Assembly (NCBI GenBank): GCA_002387735.1
Contig: DGKJ01000050.1
Coordinates: 1-15,831, forward strand
DNA: 15,831 bases
Direction of reading: 5' to 3'
Source of the DNA: Bacteriovoracaceae bacterium UBA4573
GTDB taxonomy: Bacteria > Bdellovibrionota > UBA1018 > UBA923
In this document: positions 6,978 through 14,446 of the stretch, in pieces
Position numbering within the stretch: position 1 is the stretch's first letter
Layout: the number at the start of each line of letters is the position of its first letter
The notes under the pieces: generated by a model
Seen by the model: only the letters and a program-made list of their open reading frames with translations
Database searches by the model: none
What the model was told of the DNA's origin: nothing
Position numbers and translations under genes: made by a program

Positions 6978-8637
6978 GTCGAAGCTGCGGGTAGGACCCG
7001 CGACCGAACAATACGCGCAAGTGGCGAGTCAGCGGCTCGAAACTGCTACGGCAATAAAGCAAGGGCCACCCGCTCCGGGAACCCCGCTTGCGGTGCCGTG
7101 GGAAACCGCCCACGCTCAGGTAAACATGGCGCTCAATTGGGCACAAAGCATGGCACCCACTCGGGACGGCATCTACGTTGTTGGCCCTGTTTCGGTAAAA
7201 AATCCACCCGTAAAACCAGTATCTAGTAGTTGGGGCATGCGTAGTTTTTGGAGCCTAGTATTGTTTGCAGGTGCCACAGTTTTTTCTGGATGCTTCGGAT
7301 CCAAAATTGTTCCAGCAGGGAACACCGATTCGGTGGTGAATACCCCGGCAGACATAGGTCCTTCAAACAATGCTGTTTGTAACCCGTTCGGAAATGCCAA
7401 TCACGCTGGCGCCGGTTACGCACACGGGGTCGTAGGGAAATTACAGTATCTCACCGACGATATGCCGAGATACAACAACCTTAATGATTTTATGAATAAC
7501 GCCCAAGCGGTGGATGCGTCGATTTACTTTGGCAAGATCGACATTCCAACTCGTCCATTTGACCGCGGATTTATTACCTTGGACGGTGAAGCTATTTTAA
7601 ACAGCAGTGGAACTACCTTGTATGAGTACTTTTCTCTACGACTTGAATCTATGCTGCGATTACAAGATGCCTCGGCCCCAAAAAAATATCAGTTCGGGCT
7701 TTTGGCAGACGACGGAGCGATTCTTAGCGCAGATTTTGGTAGCGGTTATGAGACGATAATTAACAATGACGGAACCCACCCCTCGAAGCTAATGTGCTCG
7801 ACCAGTCCGGTTGAGTTGGATTTTACGAGCGCTCTGCCAATACGGATCGACTATTATCAGGGGCCTCGATACCACATAGCGCTGGTGCTCGTTTGGCGTG
7901 AATGGTCGGACGATGCGGCTTTCGATCCAAACGATCCGTTGTGCGGCAAGCAAGGCAATGGTCACTTTTTCAAATTTGCAGAAAATCCGCCGTCACCGCA
8001 GCCGGCCTGGGTAAATTTACTGGCTCGTGGCTGGTCGGTAGTGCCTGCCGAAGTATTTGAGCTTCCTTCTAATATCGCATCAAACCCTTGTGATGCAGTC
8101 GAGTCGATGACCACCACACTTACTTCAATTAGCCCGAATTCAGAATTTACTCGTTCGCCAGATATTACATTTGAATTTGAATCGAATCGATCGGGTGCAT
8201 TGTTTCAGTGTAGTATCGATGGCGGCGACTTTAGTAGTTGTACGAGCCCAAAAACCTACATTAACGTTGGCACCGGGGCGCACACTTTTACAGTTCGCGC
8301 CATTGATGACATCGGTAACTTTGATGAAATTGGGGCATCACATAGCTGGACGGTCGATCAATCCGTTCCAACGATCGTAGTAACCGCTTCGTCGGTCACT
8401 AGTAATTCGATCACCGTTACTTGGACTACCAACGAACCCGCCACAACCAGCTTGGCCTGGGGACTCGGCGGAGACACAAGTCAAATTATTCCTGACGACG
8501 GAGTTTACGATACCAATCATAGCGTAACGCTTACCGGACTTACCGCGGATACAGTTTATTCCTATCGAATGATCAGTACTGATCAAGCTGGCAACACTAT
8601 GACTTCGTCACGTCGCGTGGTTCGTACGAGCCCGTAA
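6976..8637 (+). CDS. PA14 / Ig-like / fibronectin III surface protein, lipoprotein-like signal
   Basis: The domains of this 553-residue protein suggest a cell-surface, carbohydrate- or envelope-binding role. A hydrophilic 87-residue N-terminus comes first. The stretch from M88, MRSFWSLVLFAGATVFSGC, resembles a lipoprotein signal with lipobox FSGC and lipidation Cys106. A PA14-like domain covers about 144-312 (GLLADDGAILSADFG, INNDGTH, IRIDYYQG, LVLVWREW). A bacterial Ig-like repeat lies at about 378-462 (CSIDGGDFSSCTSP, HTFTVRAIDDIGN). A fibronectin type III domain runs to the end (ITVTWTTNEPATTSLAWG, TLTGLTADTVYSYRMIS). ATG 6976 has an AGGAG site inside a hairpin loop. ATG 7237 would give an ordinary lipoprotein but has only a poorly spaced GGGG upstream, so the start is unresolved. 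The gene converges on the minus-strand operon and overlaps it by 30 bp. Ligand unknown. Confidence 0.75.
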   Translation: MSKLRVGPATEQYAQVASQRLETATAIKQGPPAPGTPLAVPWETAHAQVNMALNWAQSMAPTRDGIYVVGPVSVKNPPVKPVSSSWGMRSFWSLVLFAGATVFSGCFGSKIVPAGNTDSVVNTPADIGPSNNAVCNPFGNANHAGAGYAHGVVGKLQYLTDDMPRYNNLNDFMNNAQAVDASIYFGKIDIPTRPFDRGFITLDGEAILNSSGTTLYEYFSLRLESMLRLQDASAPKKYQFGLLADDGAILSADFGSGYETIINNDGTHPSKLMCSTSPVELDFTSALPIRIDYYQGPRYHIALVLVWREWSDDAAFDPNDPLCGKQGNGHFFKFAENPPSPQPAWVNLLARGWSVVPAEVFELPSNIASNPCDAVESMTTTLTSISPNSEFTRSPDITFEFESNRSGALFQCSIDGGDFSSCTSPKTYINVGTGAHTFTVRAIDDIGNFDEIGASHSWTVDQSVPTIVVTASSVTSNSITVTWTTNEPATTSLAWGLGGDTSQIIPDDGVYDTNHSVTLTGLTADTVYSYRMISTDQAGNTMTSSRRVVRTSP

Positions 8638-10110
8638 TCGAAAATAAGCGGCCGTCAGAAAAAGTAAAATAAAAATCCATCCGGACTCGCCATTTTGAAT
8701 AGTTCCGCACCCGGCGGTAAGCTTCAGGTCGACTTTCGCGAGACCGGAGTCCGCGAAGTCGATCACGATTCGAGACACCTCTGGAGACGCTCCAGCAATA
8801 GCAGCAGTGGTGATATTAATTTTGAATTTTAAGTAACGATAATTCTTACCACTCAGTTTAGTGATATCGCTTTCGTAATCCGAAAATACCGATCCATCAA
8901 CCGATCCAGCGTAAGACAGGCTAATGGTGCCACTATTGAGAGTTTGGGTTACTGTCGGGGCGGTTTTAAAGTTCGCGTTTAGAGTGCCGAGGTCATAAGC
9001 CGCACTTTGTATGACGTAGCTCCGAGAAGGGAACACGTCATCGGTGTCGTAGTCCGCTACGTTTGAATGGGCTGGACGATTTCCCGGCGAAGAATCCAAT
9101 CGAATTTTTCCCACTGTTCCGTCGCTTGCGGCGCCGCCGCAGGCGCTGGTTCCACCTGTCCCGTTAGTCACAGATGGTGCAGGAATAGCGAGAGGGATGT
9201 CCGCCAGAGTTTGTAGCCATACTGCGCCTCCGTGGCCGCCGGCGCCCGCACCGGAACAGTTGGCACCGTCAGAGGTAATTCCGTTACCGCCGTTGCCGCC
9301 TTCTGCTTCAATAGTTCCGACAGTCAGCGAACCAACAGCTGTGATACGAACGGTGCCTCCTCCTGCGCCACCCGCCCCGCCCGTCGCGTATTGAAAGCCG
9401 ACCGTATTTCGATGCCCGCCGCCACCGCCGCCGCCGCCACCGCATATGAACGCGGTGGCGTTGTCGAAGTTGGCTCCTGGCAAAGCTGAAGTCGCTCCAC
9501 CATCGTCTCCGTTGGTCCCGTTTACTTGGCCAAGACCACCGGAGGCGTCGGTAGCGCCGGTGTAGATAACACCGTCGGCCCCGTTTCCTACTGCACCTGC
9601 GCTTGCGGTTCCACCCGCGCCCCCTACTGCTGGACACGTGACAGCGGTGCCGCCGCTGGGTGCGGTACTCGAGCCATTTGCCACGCCGTCACTTCCTGCC
9701 GTTCCATTTACTTGAATCGTAGGTGTAATGTTGACGGTGGTTAGGGAGCGAATGATCAACGGATTACTTCCAGTAACCGTGATGGTGCCGCCGGTGATGT
9801 TTACTCGCTTAAAGTTGTAACCGTTGGGTTTAGCATCAGTGTCGAAACTGTAGCCGCCCGAGGTATCGAGTATCCCGTCGCTGCCGTCACCAAAACTAAT
9901 TGGTCGGTGAGTACCACCTCCGGCGTCGGCTACTCGCCCAGCTTCGGCTTTCGAGGTAACAGTGTTCCATAGTCCCGTGGTGTTGGTGAGATCTGCACCA
10001 TCGAGTGACGTAAAGTCCTCTACCAGTTGCCCGCCCGATATCGAGTAAGCATGAGTTCTAACCGCGAGTACGCAAATTACCAAAACGAAGACTCTAGTAA
10101 TAGTAACCAA
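8608..10110 (-). CDS. Glycine-rich secreted protein with C-terminal Cys/TM/basic tail
   Basis: This 500-residue exported protein has a signal peptide (VFVLVICVLAV, likely cleaved after THA at 21). Residues about 75-130 are beta-rich, with repeated IxVxG strands. A strongly Gly/Ala/Ser-rich segment covers about 130-305 and includes nine consecutive glycines at 224-232. A beta-sandwich-like segment follows at about 365-455 (YDLGTLNANFKTAP, RYLKFKINITT, SPEVSRIVIDF). The tail has C468-G, a hydrophobic stretch 478-490 and basic RLRAR at 491-495, like a C-terminal sorting signal of the MYXO-CTERM kind. Similar glycine-rich proteins in myxobacteria and Bdellovibrio have been linked to gliding or adhesion, but that role is only suggested here. 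The start is TTG 10110, with GGAGGAG (10120-10126) upstream. It overlaps the end of the FecR-like gene by 17 bp, so translational coupling is likely. Confidence 0.75.
   Translation of the reverse strand: MVTITRVFVLVICVLAVRTHAYSISGGQLVEDFTSLDGADLTNTTGLWNTVTSKAEAGRVADAGGGTHRPISFGDGSDGILDTSGGYSFDTDAKPNGYNFKRVNITGGTITVTGSNPLIIRSLTTVNITPTIQVNGTAGSDGVANGSSTAPSGGTAVTCPAVGGAGGTASAGAVGNGADGVIYTGATDASGGLGQVNGTNGDDGGATSALPGANFDNATAFICGGGGGGGGGHRNTVGFQYATGGAGGAGGGTVRITAVGSLTVGTIEAEGGNGGNGITSDGANCSGAGAGGHGGAVWLQTLADIPLAIPAPSVTNGTGGTSACGGAASDGTVGKIRLDSSPGNRPAHSNVADYDTDDVFPSRSYVIQSAAYDLGTLNANFKTAPTVTQTLNSGTISLSYAGSVDGSVFSDYESDITKLSGKNYRYLKFKINITTAAIAGASPEVSRIVIDFADSGLAKVDLKLTAGCGTIQNGESGWIFILLFLTAAYFRLRARTNHAT
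8727..8764 (+). other. Long near-perfect hairpin in the convergent gene zone
   Basis: The fold has 9 pairs (8727-8735 with 8756-8764, one of them G-T), 4 pairs (8737-8740 with 8752-8755) and 3 pairs (8742-8744 with 8749-8751). The loop is CGGA, and T8736 and A8741 are single-base bulges. It lies inside the 3' part of the glycine-rich gene and about 90 nt past the stop of the opposing gene. No T-tract follows on either strand, so it is not a standard intrinsic terminator, though it could stall or stabilise + strand transcripts. Confidence 0.45.
9415..9441 (-). repeat. GGC-type trinucleotide tract encoding nine glycines
   Basis: Nine consecutive Gly codons on the minus strand are mostly GGC, with GGT twice and GGG once. 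They form the core of the glycine-rich segment. The third-base interruptions limit slippage. Gains or losses would be in-frame and would change only linker length. Confidence 0.7.
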
Positions 10111-12298
10111 TTTTAATTGCTCCTCCGTAAGAAATTTCTTTGGTGGATATTCGCCCCAAAAGTTCAGCTTCCGAAAAAAAATGTGAACTCAAATGAGCGT
10201 TCGTGTTCAGCGGGCCGAAGCGCATTTTTGCTTTGGCGGAAATGTCAGCGCCAATTCCAGTCATTGCGAAAGGTGCGATCGAAGCAGAAAAAGTACTACG
10301 AAGAGGCCTTTTTTGAGACTGTCCGATTCCAAGTACAGCCCCCAAAAGAATCTTGCGTTCACTTTTTAGACTTCTACCTTTCCAGCTCAACTCGTGGGTG
10401 TTTGAGGCGTAGAGTCCATAGGTCAGAGCTCGTTCCGAACTAATGTCGCGTTCTTGTCCCAAGGTAATTCTGGCAAGTGGCAATGCTACCTTTTCGACAA
10501 GTACGTTCTTATTCGTTGGCTCTCCTTGTTCGGCAATGATCGAAAGACCCATGAACCAATCCGTGGAGTCGTTTTTTCGTTTCCTAACAGTCAGATCAAC
10601 CAGCGCTGGAACAAAGCCGGAGGCAGTAGCGGTTTCTGGATTGGAGTCGCTATTTAGTTTTCGTGAATGGTAGATAGAACCGACCGCTATTCCTATTCGA
10701 ATGCGATTTAAACGGGCTAGAGTCGGGTCTTGATAAGGTTCGATCAAAATATGTTTGGTGGGACTAAATTCGCCCTCTTTGCCTCCTCTATCCACGGCGA
10801 GTACGCGAAAGTACATCGATCGTTCTTTGGGAGATTGTCTGGTTTGTAATATAAACCGAGTTTTTACAGTCTGGTGTTTTAGTATAATTTCTTTAAATTC
10901 AGAGTCTTTGGCGACCTCTAATTTGTAGGCAACCGCCCGATCGACGGGGTCCCATTCTAAATCTACGGCTACGTCCGCGAAGTCTTTTTGGGCGGCGCTA
11001 AAAGTTTCGGGCGTCGGTAATTTCCGTTTTATTTTTCGAATGCGTATCCGTGGTTCCTTTACGCGGGGTGCTGGCAACTGTGGTTTCGGTTTGATTTCAA
11101 TTTTTCTTACATCAGAAATTATAGACTGAGACGGAGAACTTAAAGATTGTGCTCTTACTCGCCAGAAGACCGTACGGGGTCTATGAAATATCAAACTCCC
11201 ACTCGATTGACTTTGTGAGAGCCACTGAGAGGAAGGAACATGTAATGGCCGTTCAAAATCTTCGTCGTGGGCGAGTTCAATTTTGTATTCTACTGCTTCT
11301 TTCGGAATGTTCGGTTCAACTAACCACCGAAAATCAATGCGTTCTCCTGCGAAATATTGGTCGGCAGACCGCAAGTCGTTTGCTTCTTTAATTTTGTGAA
11401 CTCGAATTGCTTTACTGGCTATGGTTTCTTTTAATAATGGGTCGTTCGTGCGGAGTTGAATTTCATAATTATTATCTGACTCGAGTAATAGTCGTTCGGA
11501 AAATTCGTAAGTGTCTTTTTCCAGTATTGTTTCACCGTTACGGGTAATTGTTAACTTCATCAGTGGTTTAGCAATCAAGCGAGAGTCTCGAGAATTGAGA
11601 GCCCACTCCAACTGGAACTCGCTGCTAGATTCGTTGGTGACTAGGTGATTTGGTGTTTTATCCAATGAAATCAACGCATCGATTGCATCGGTTTTTTTCA
11701 GCCCGCTTTCACTAATTTCCGCCTGTTCTCCGGCGCCCAATGTGTGGCCAGTGTCACTAGTGATTCGGCCTTTGGTCACTGCGATCCGGGCATTGTTGCC
11801 ATCTTTAATTAAACTAAAACTTGCACCCTCTTGATCCTCGCTAAAGTAGGTATCACCGACTTTGATACGAATGTTCTTAAGCGCCAGACTTGAGTCACTT
11901 TTGCTTAATCGGCCCTGCGCGAGCTCAATGGTTGGGTGAGACCGAGTATCAGCTTTCTCAATAGTTACTAGGCTGTTAGCAGCTACTGTTAAAGACCCGC
12001 CCTCTTGGAAATTGATTGTTGTATTCGCATTTTCAAGGGTGAGTACCGAGTCAAGGTGATGAAGAGCGTCGCCAGAATTTCCATTGTCCCAAGCAATAGT
12101 ACCGCGAGCGCGTATCCGAACATCGTTTTGAGCTGCTTTTAACTCAGCGACTTTTTCGCTTTGTGGATTTCTCCGGTTTTCGTAGTCGCCCAAATCGTAT
12201 AGCAACACGTAGATCTCCACGCACAAGAGTAGTGCACACAAAAACACACCTCTCCAGGGAGAGGGTCGCTTAAGTTCCGTCGACTGATCGACCTTCAA
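10094..12298 (-). CDS. FecR-like domain protein with Ig/Fn3-like repeats and beta-barrel-like C-terminus
   Basis: The 734-residue protein has one hydrophobic segment at about 17-34 (LCALLLCVEIYVLLY) with basic residues before it and no clear signal-peptidase site, so it may be a signal anchor. Residues about 55-200 look like a FecR domain: RARGTIAWDNG, VLTLENANTTINFQ, GGSLTVAANSLVTI, IELAQGRLSK, RIAVTKGRIT. Three beta-sandwich repeats follow at about 205-530, including FRWLVEPNIP, YKIELAHDEDFERP, VDLEWDPVDRAVAYKLEVAKD and YFRVLAVDRGG. Residues about 540-734 have short amphipathic strands and end in IKIGYYY; a terminal aromatic residue is typical of outer-membrane barrels. No ECF sigma factor lies nearby, so classical Fec-type signalling is not supported. 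The TTG start at 12298 has GGGGAAG upstream and no better start is visible. The gene leads a two-gene operon and is divergent from the kinase operon. Confidence 0.7.
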   Translation of the reverse strand: MKVDQSTELKRPSPWRGVFLCALLLCVEIYVLLYDLGDYENRRNPQSEKVAELKAAQNDVRIRARGTIAWDNGNSGDALHHLDSVLTLENANTTINFQEGGSLTVAANSLVTIEKADTRSHPTIELAQGRLSKSDSSLALKNIRIKVGDTYFSEDQEGASFSLIKDGNNARIAVTKGRITSDTGHTLGAGEQAEISESGLKKTDAIDALISLDKTPNHLVTNESSSEFQLEWALNSRDSRLIAKPLMKLTITRNGETILEKDTYEFSERLLLESDNNYEIQLRTNDPLLKETIASKAIRVHKIKEANDLRSADQYFAGERIDFRWLVEPNIPKEAVEYKIELAHDEDFERPLHVPSSQWLSQSQSSGSLIFHRPRTVFWRVRAQSLSSPSQSIISDVRKIEIKPKPQLPAPRVKEPRIRIRKIKRKLPTPETFSAAQKDFADVAVDLEWDPVDRAVAYKLEVAKDSEFKEIILKHQTVKTRFILQTRQSPKERSMYFRVLAVDRGGKEGEFSPTKHILIEPYQDPTLARLNRIRIGIAVGSIYHSRKLNSDSNPETATASGFVPALVDLTVRKRKNDSTDWFMGLSIIAEQGEPTNKNVLVEKVALPLARITLGQERDISSERALTYGLYASNTHELSWKGRSLKSERKILLGAVLGIGQSQKRPLRSTFSASIAPFAMTGIGADISAKAKMRFGPLNTNAHLSSHFFSEAELLGRISTKEISYGGAIKIGYYY

Positions 12299-12307
12299 TG
12301 TTCTTCC

Positions 12308-12340
12308 CCATCCATAGGGAAATTTCTCGCCATCCTATAG
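12308..12340. repeat. Direct repeat CCATCC-N-TAG, two copies 22 bp apart
   Basis: CCATCCATAGG (12308-12318) and CCATCCTATAG (12330-12340) share CCATCC, then a TAG offset by one base. The 22-bp period is about two helical turns. The repeats lie in the divergent intergenic region just upstream of the FecR-like gene. They are candidate binding sites for a response regulator; this is a weak pattern. Confidence 0.25.
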
Positions 12341-12342
12341 CA

Positions 12343-12370
12343 TTGCTTGCACCGAAACCTGTGACATAAT
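12343..12370 (+). promoter_or_regulatory. Candidate promoter of the kinase operon
   Basis: TTGCTT (12343-12348) and CATAAT (12365-12370) are 16 bp apart. The -10 matches 5 of 6 consensus positions and the -35 only 3 of 6. A start near 12377 would leave a leader of about 21 nt with no Shine-Dalgarno before ATG 12398. I found no convincing promoter on the minus strand for the FecR-like gene. Confidence 0.35.
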
Positions 12371-12397
12371 TAAGTCTGTTGTACTCATATATATTCT

Positions 12398-14446
12398 ATG
12401 ACTCAGAGCTGGAATTTTCCAATTCGCTACAAGATTCTCGGGGTGTTGAGTGTGGTCGTTTGTGCCGCTGTAGCGGTGTATCTGTACCTCGCGTCGACGC
12501 TTTTTTTCGAAGACAAAACGTTGCTAATCTATGAACTGAATCAAAGTAACGTACGAGTTCTTGCCAATGAAATGGATACTCATTTAAAAAATTTACTCAA
12601 ACAAAGTCAGTTAATTGGGGAAATTACTCTTAAACAGGAAAATATTGCCGCATTCGATCGTATAAAAGACGACGATCTAGTCGCCGTGCGAGTAGAAAAT
12701 AACGGCGGGGAGTTGGTGTTTGAAAAATATTGGACCGATGGGTTGGAGGCTTTTAATTTTTCAAAAGAAAAAATAGCGGCACTTTTTTCCGATCCGTTTC
12801 CTAAGGAAAATGAACATTCCAGAATTCAGTTTCGTACCTACGGTATCCAAGCGAGCGATGCATTGACACCGCCTTTGTTGTTAACGCGAAATAAACTTGC
12901 AGATGTTCAGGTATTCCTGGTTTCGAAGGCCGATAGTTTGGTATCCGCATTTACTCGTTCCGGTATTGCGGAAGTATATGTGTTCGATGCAAACGGAGAC
13001 GTATTGTTTGGATCAAATTCAGAGATTAACCAAAAAAAAGATCCTCTCTATTCCGCTTCAAGAGTTGAACAGCTGCGTTCCGAAGTGCGACAGTTCGATC
13101 TTGGGGGGAAACAGTACTTGGGGTCTTGGTATCGACTGCAAAGCGCACCGTTAGTGGTGGCATCCCGAGTAGAGTTGGGGCATGCGTTTGCCGCTGCTAG
13201 GCTTTTGATACGTAAATCAATTATTTATGCCGTAATCATTGTAACCGTTGCATTCATGGTGGCCCTAATTTTTTCCCAATCCCTGACGGAGCCCATTCAT
13301 AGAATGATGGAAGCAACCTATCGAATCGCAAAAGGAGATTTTAATAGTACGATTCACGTGCGCTCTCACGACGAGCTTGCGGTCCTCGCGGCTTCCTTTA
13401 ACGCAATGACAGTAGATCTACGGTCGTCGCGAAGTCAGATTGAAGAGTACAGTCGAGATCTAGAAAAAAAGGTTATTGATCGTACGGCGATGCTGGAAAC
13501 GCAAAACGCCGCTATACGGGAAGCCCAAGAGGCGCTACTCCGAACCACTCGATTGGCGAGCGTAGGGGAAGTAGCAGGACGAGCCGCCCATGAAGTGTTA
13601 AATCCCCTGACCAACATTATTGCTCGACTAGAAAAACGTAGTTTGGAAATTGCCAAAAATAAAAACGAGTCTTTAGTTGTTGCCGAAGAAATTCTTGCGG
13701 CCTGGAAAAAGGCGTACGACGCAGGGGGGATTGATTCGTTATGTCGGGATCTAGGTAGCCCCAGCAGCGCTTATCCTGGTCAAAAGATGATCGACGAAGA
13801 TCTCAAGAACATAGAATTTCTAGTGGAAAAAGCCAAAGCCGACTATGCAGTGTGGCGCGACGACATTGAATTCCTCAATAGGGAATCCTTGAGAATATCG
13901 AAAATAGTAAATGGAATGCGATCTTTGACCCGAGTTTCGGGCAATAGACGGAAAATGTCTGTGGTCGAGGCCGTTGAGATGGCTTTAAATGCCAACCACG
14001 ACGTAATTAAACGGGCAAACATTCAGTACTCTTTGGAGAAAATATCCAATCCAAGCATAGTGGCGGACCGCGACGAACTCGTACAGGTGTTGAGTAATCT
14101 GTTAAGAAACTCTATGCAGTCTTTGCAAGATTCTACCCTAAAAGAAAAAAAAGTATGGATCGAAGTTGGGGATCATCCGACCGAAGCAAAATGCCGGTTG
14201 CGTGTTTGTGATAACGGTCCAGGCATCGCGGAAAAAGATTTTGAAGAAGTGTTTGAAGTTTCTTTTACTACTAAGAGCGCTGAAGAAGGAACTGGGCTGG
14301 GTTTGGCAATTGCACGAAGATTTATTCGGGCCTACGGCGGCGAATTATCGGTCGAAATGAGTGTGCCCAATGAACGCACGGTTTTCCTTATTGAGATGCC
14401 AACAATAAGTGAAGAATCACATCAAGAGGTTACGACCGATGTCTGA
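12398..14446 (+). CDS. Membrane sensor histidine kinase (Cache-like sensor, HAMP, HisKA, HATPase)
   Basis: This 682-residue inner-membrane kinase should autophosphorylate on His and pass the phosphate to a receiver. TM1 spans about 12-34. A large periplasmic segment at about 36-270 ends with IAEVYVFDANGDVLFGS and LGSWYRLQSAPLVVAS, which resemble a dCache domain. TM2 spans about 272-294. HAMP (SLTEPIHRMMEATYRIAKGDF) and a coiled coil follow. The H-box AAHEVLNPLTN has H398. The catalytic domain has N-box NLLRNSMQSL (N571), G1 DNGPGIA (D605) and G2 GTGLGL (631-636). The distance from H398 to SLTR is about 115 residues, roughly 60 more than usual, so the DHp hairpin carries an insertion rich in charged residues. 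The start ATG 12398 lacks a Shine-Dalgarno, but the protein N-terminus fits. The 3' end overlaps the next gene by 8 nt. The signal sensed is unknown. Confidence 0.93.
   Translation: MTQSWNFPIRYKILGVLSVVVCAAVAVYLYLASTLFFEDKTLLIYELNQSNVRVLANEMDTHLKNLLKQSQLIGEITLKQENIAAFDRIKDDDLVAVRVENNGGELVFEKYWTDGLEAFNFSKEKIAALFSDPFPKENEHSRIQFRTYGIQASDALTPPLLLTRNKLADVQVFLVSKADSLVSAFTRSGIAEVYVFDANGDVLFGSNSEINQKKDPLYSASRVEQLRSEVRQFDLGGKQYLGSWYRLQSAPLVVASRVELGHAFAAARLLIRKSIIYAVIIVTVAFMVALIFSQSLTEPIHRMMEATYRIAKGDFNSTIHVRSHDELAVLAASFNAMTVDLRSSRSQIEEYSRDLEKKVIDRTAMLETQNAAIREAQEALLRTTRLASVGEVAGRAAHEVLNPLTNIIARLEKRSLEIAKNKNESLVVAEEILAAWKKAYDAGGIDSLCRDLGSPSSAYPGQKMIDEDLKNIEFLVEKAKADYAVWRDDIEFLNRESLRISKIVNGMRSLTRVSGNRRKMSVVEAVEMALNANHDVIKRANIQYSLEKISNPSIVADRDELVQVLSNLLRNSMQSLQDSTLKEKKVWIEVGDHPTEAKCRLRVCDNGPGIAEKDFEEVFEVSFTTKSAEEGTGLGLAIARRFIRAYGGELSVEMSVPNERTVFLIEMPTISEESHQEVTTDV

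Noticed and set aside
6934..7146. Minus-strand 70-codon frame as an explanation for the region before M88 of the PA14 protein
   Set aside because: Basic, Arg-rich composition typical of an antisense shadow, with no ribosome site and no recognisable motif.
9414..9443. Trinucleotide repeat considered as a CRISPR-like or satellite array
   Set aside because: There are no spacers, the unit is 3 bp, and it reads in frame as glycine codons.
9197..9744. Pro/Ala- and Cys-rich plus-strand frames
   Set aside because: They are the antisense of the glycine-rich coding segment; GGN codons read backwards give Pro, Ala and Thr runs.
10117..10673. Plus-strand frames over the barrel-like end of the FecR-like gene
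   Set aside because: They are contained in a better-supported gene, lack recognisable domains and contradict the coupled operon on the other strand.
10094..12298. Classical iron-citrate (Fec) type regulation
   Set aside because: No ECF sigma factor, TonB-dependent transporter or iron-box-like site is present; only the FecR-like fold is shared.
14409..14438. Upstream GTG as the start of the receiver-kinase
   Set aside because: ATG 14439 has a well-spaced AGAGG and an 8-nt overlap with the previous stop, while the extra ten residues add nothing to the receiver domain.
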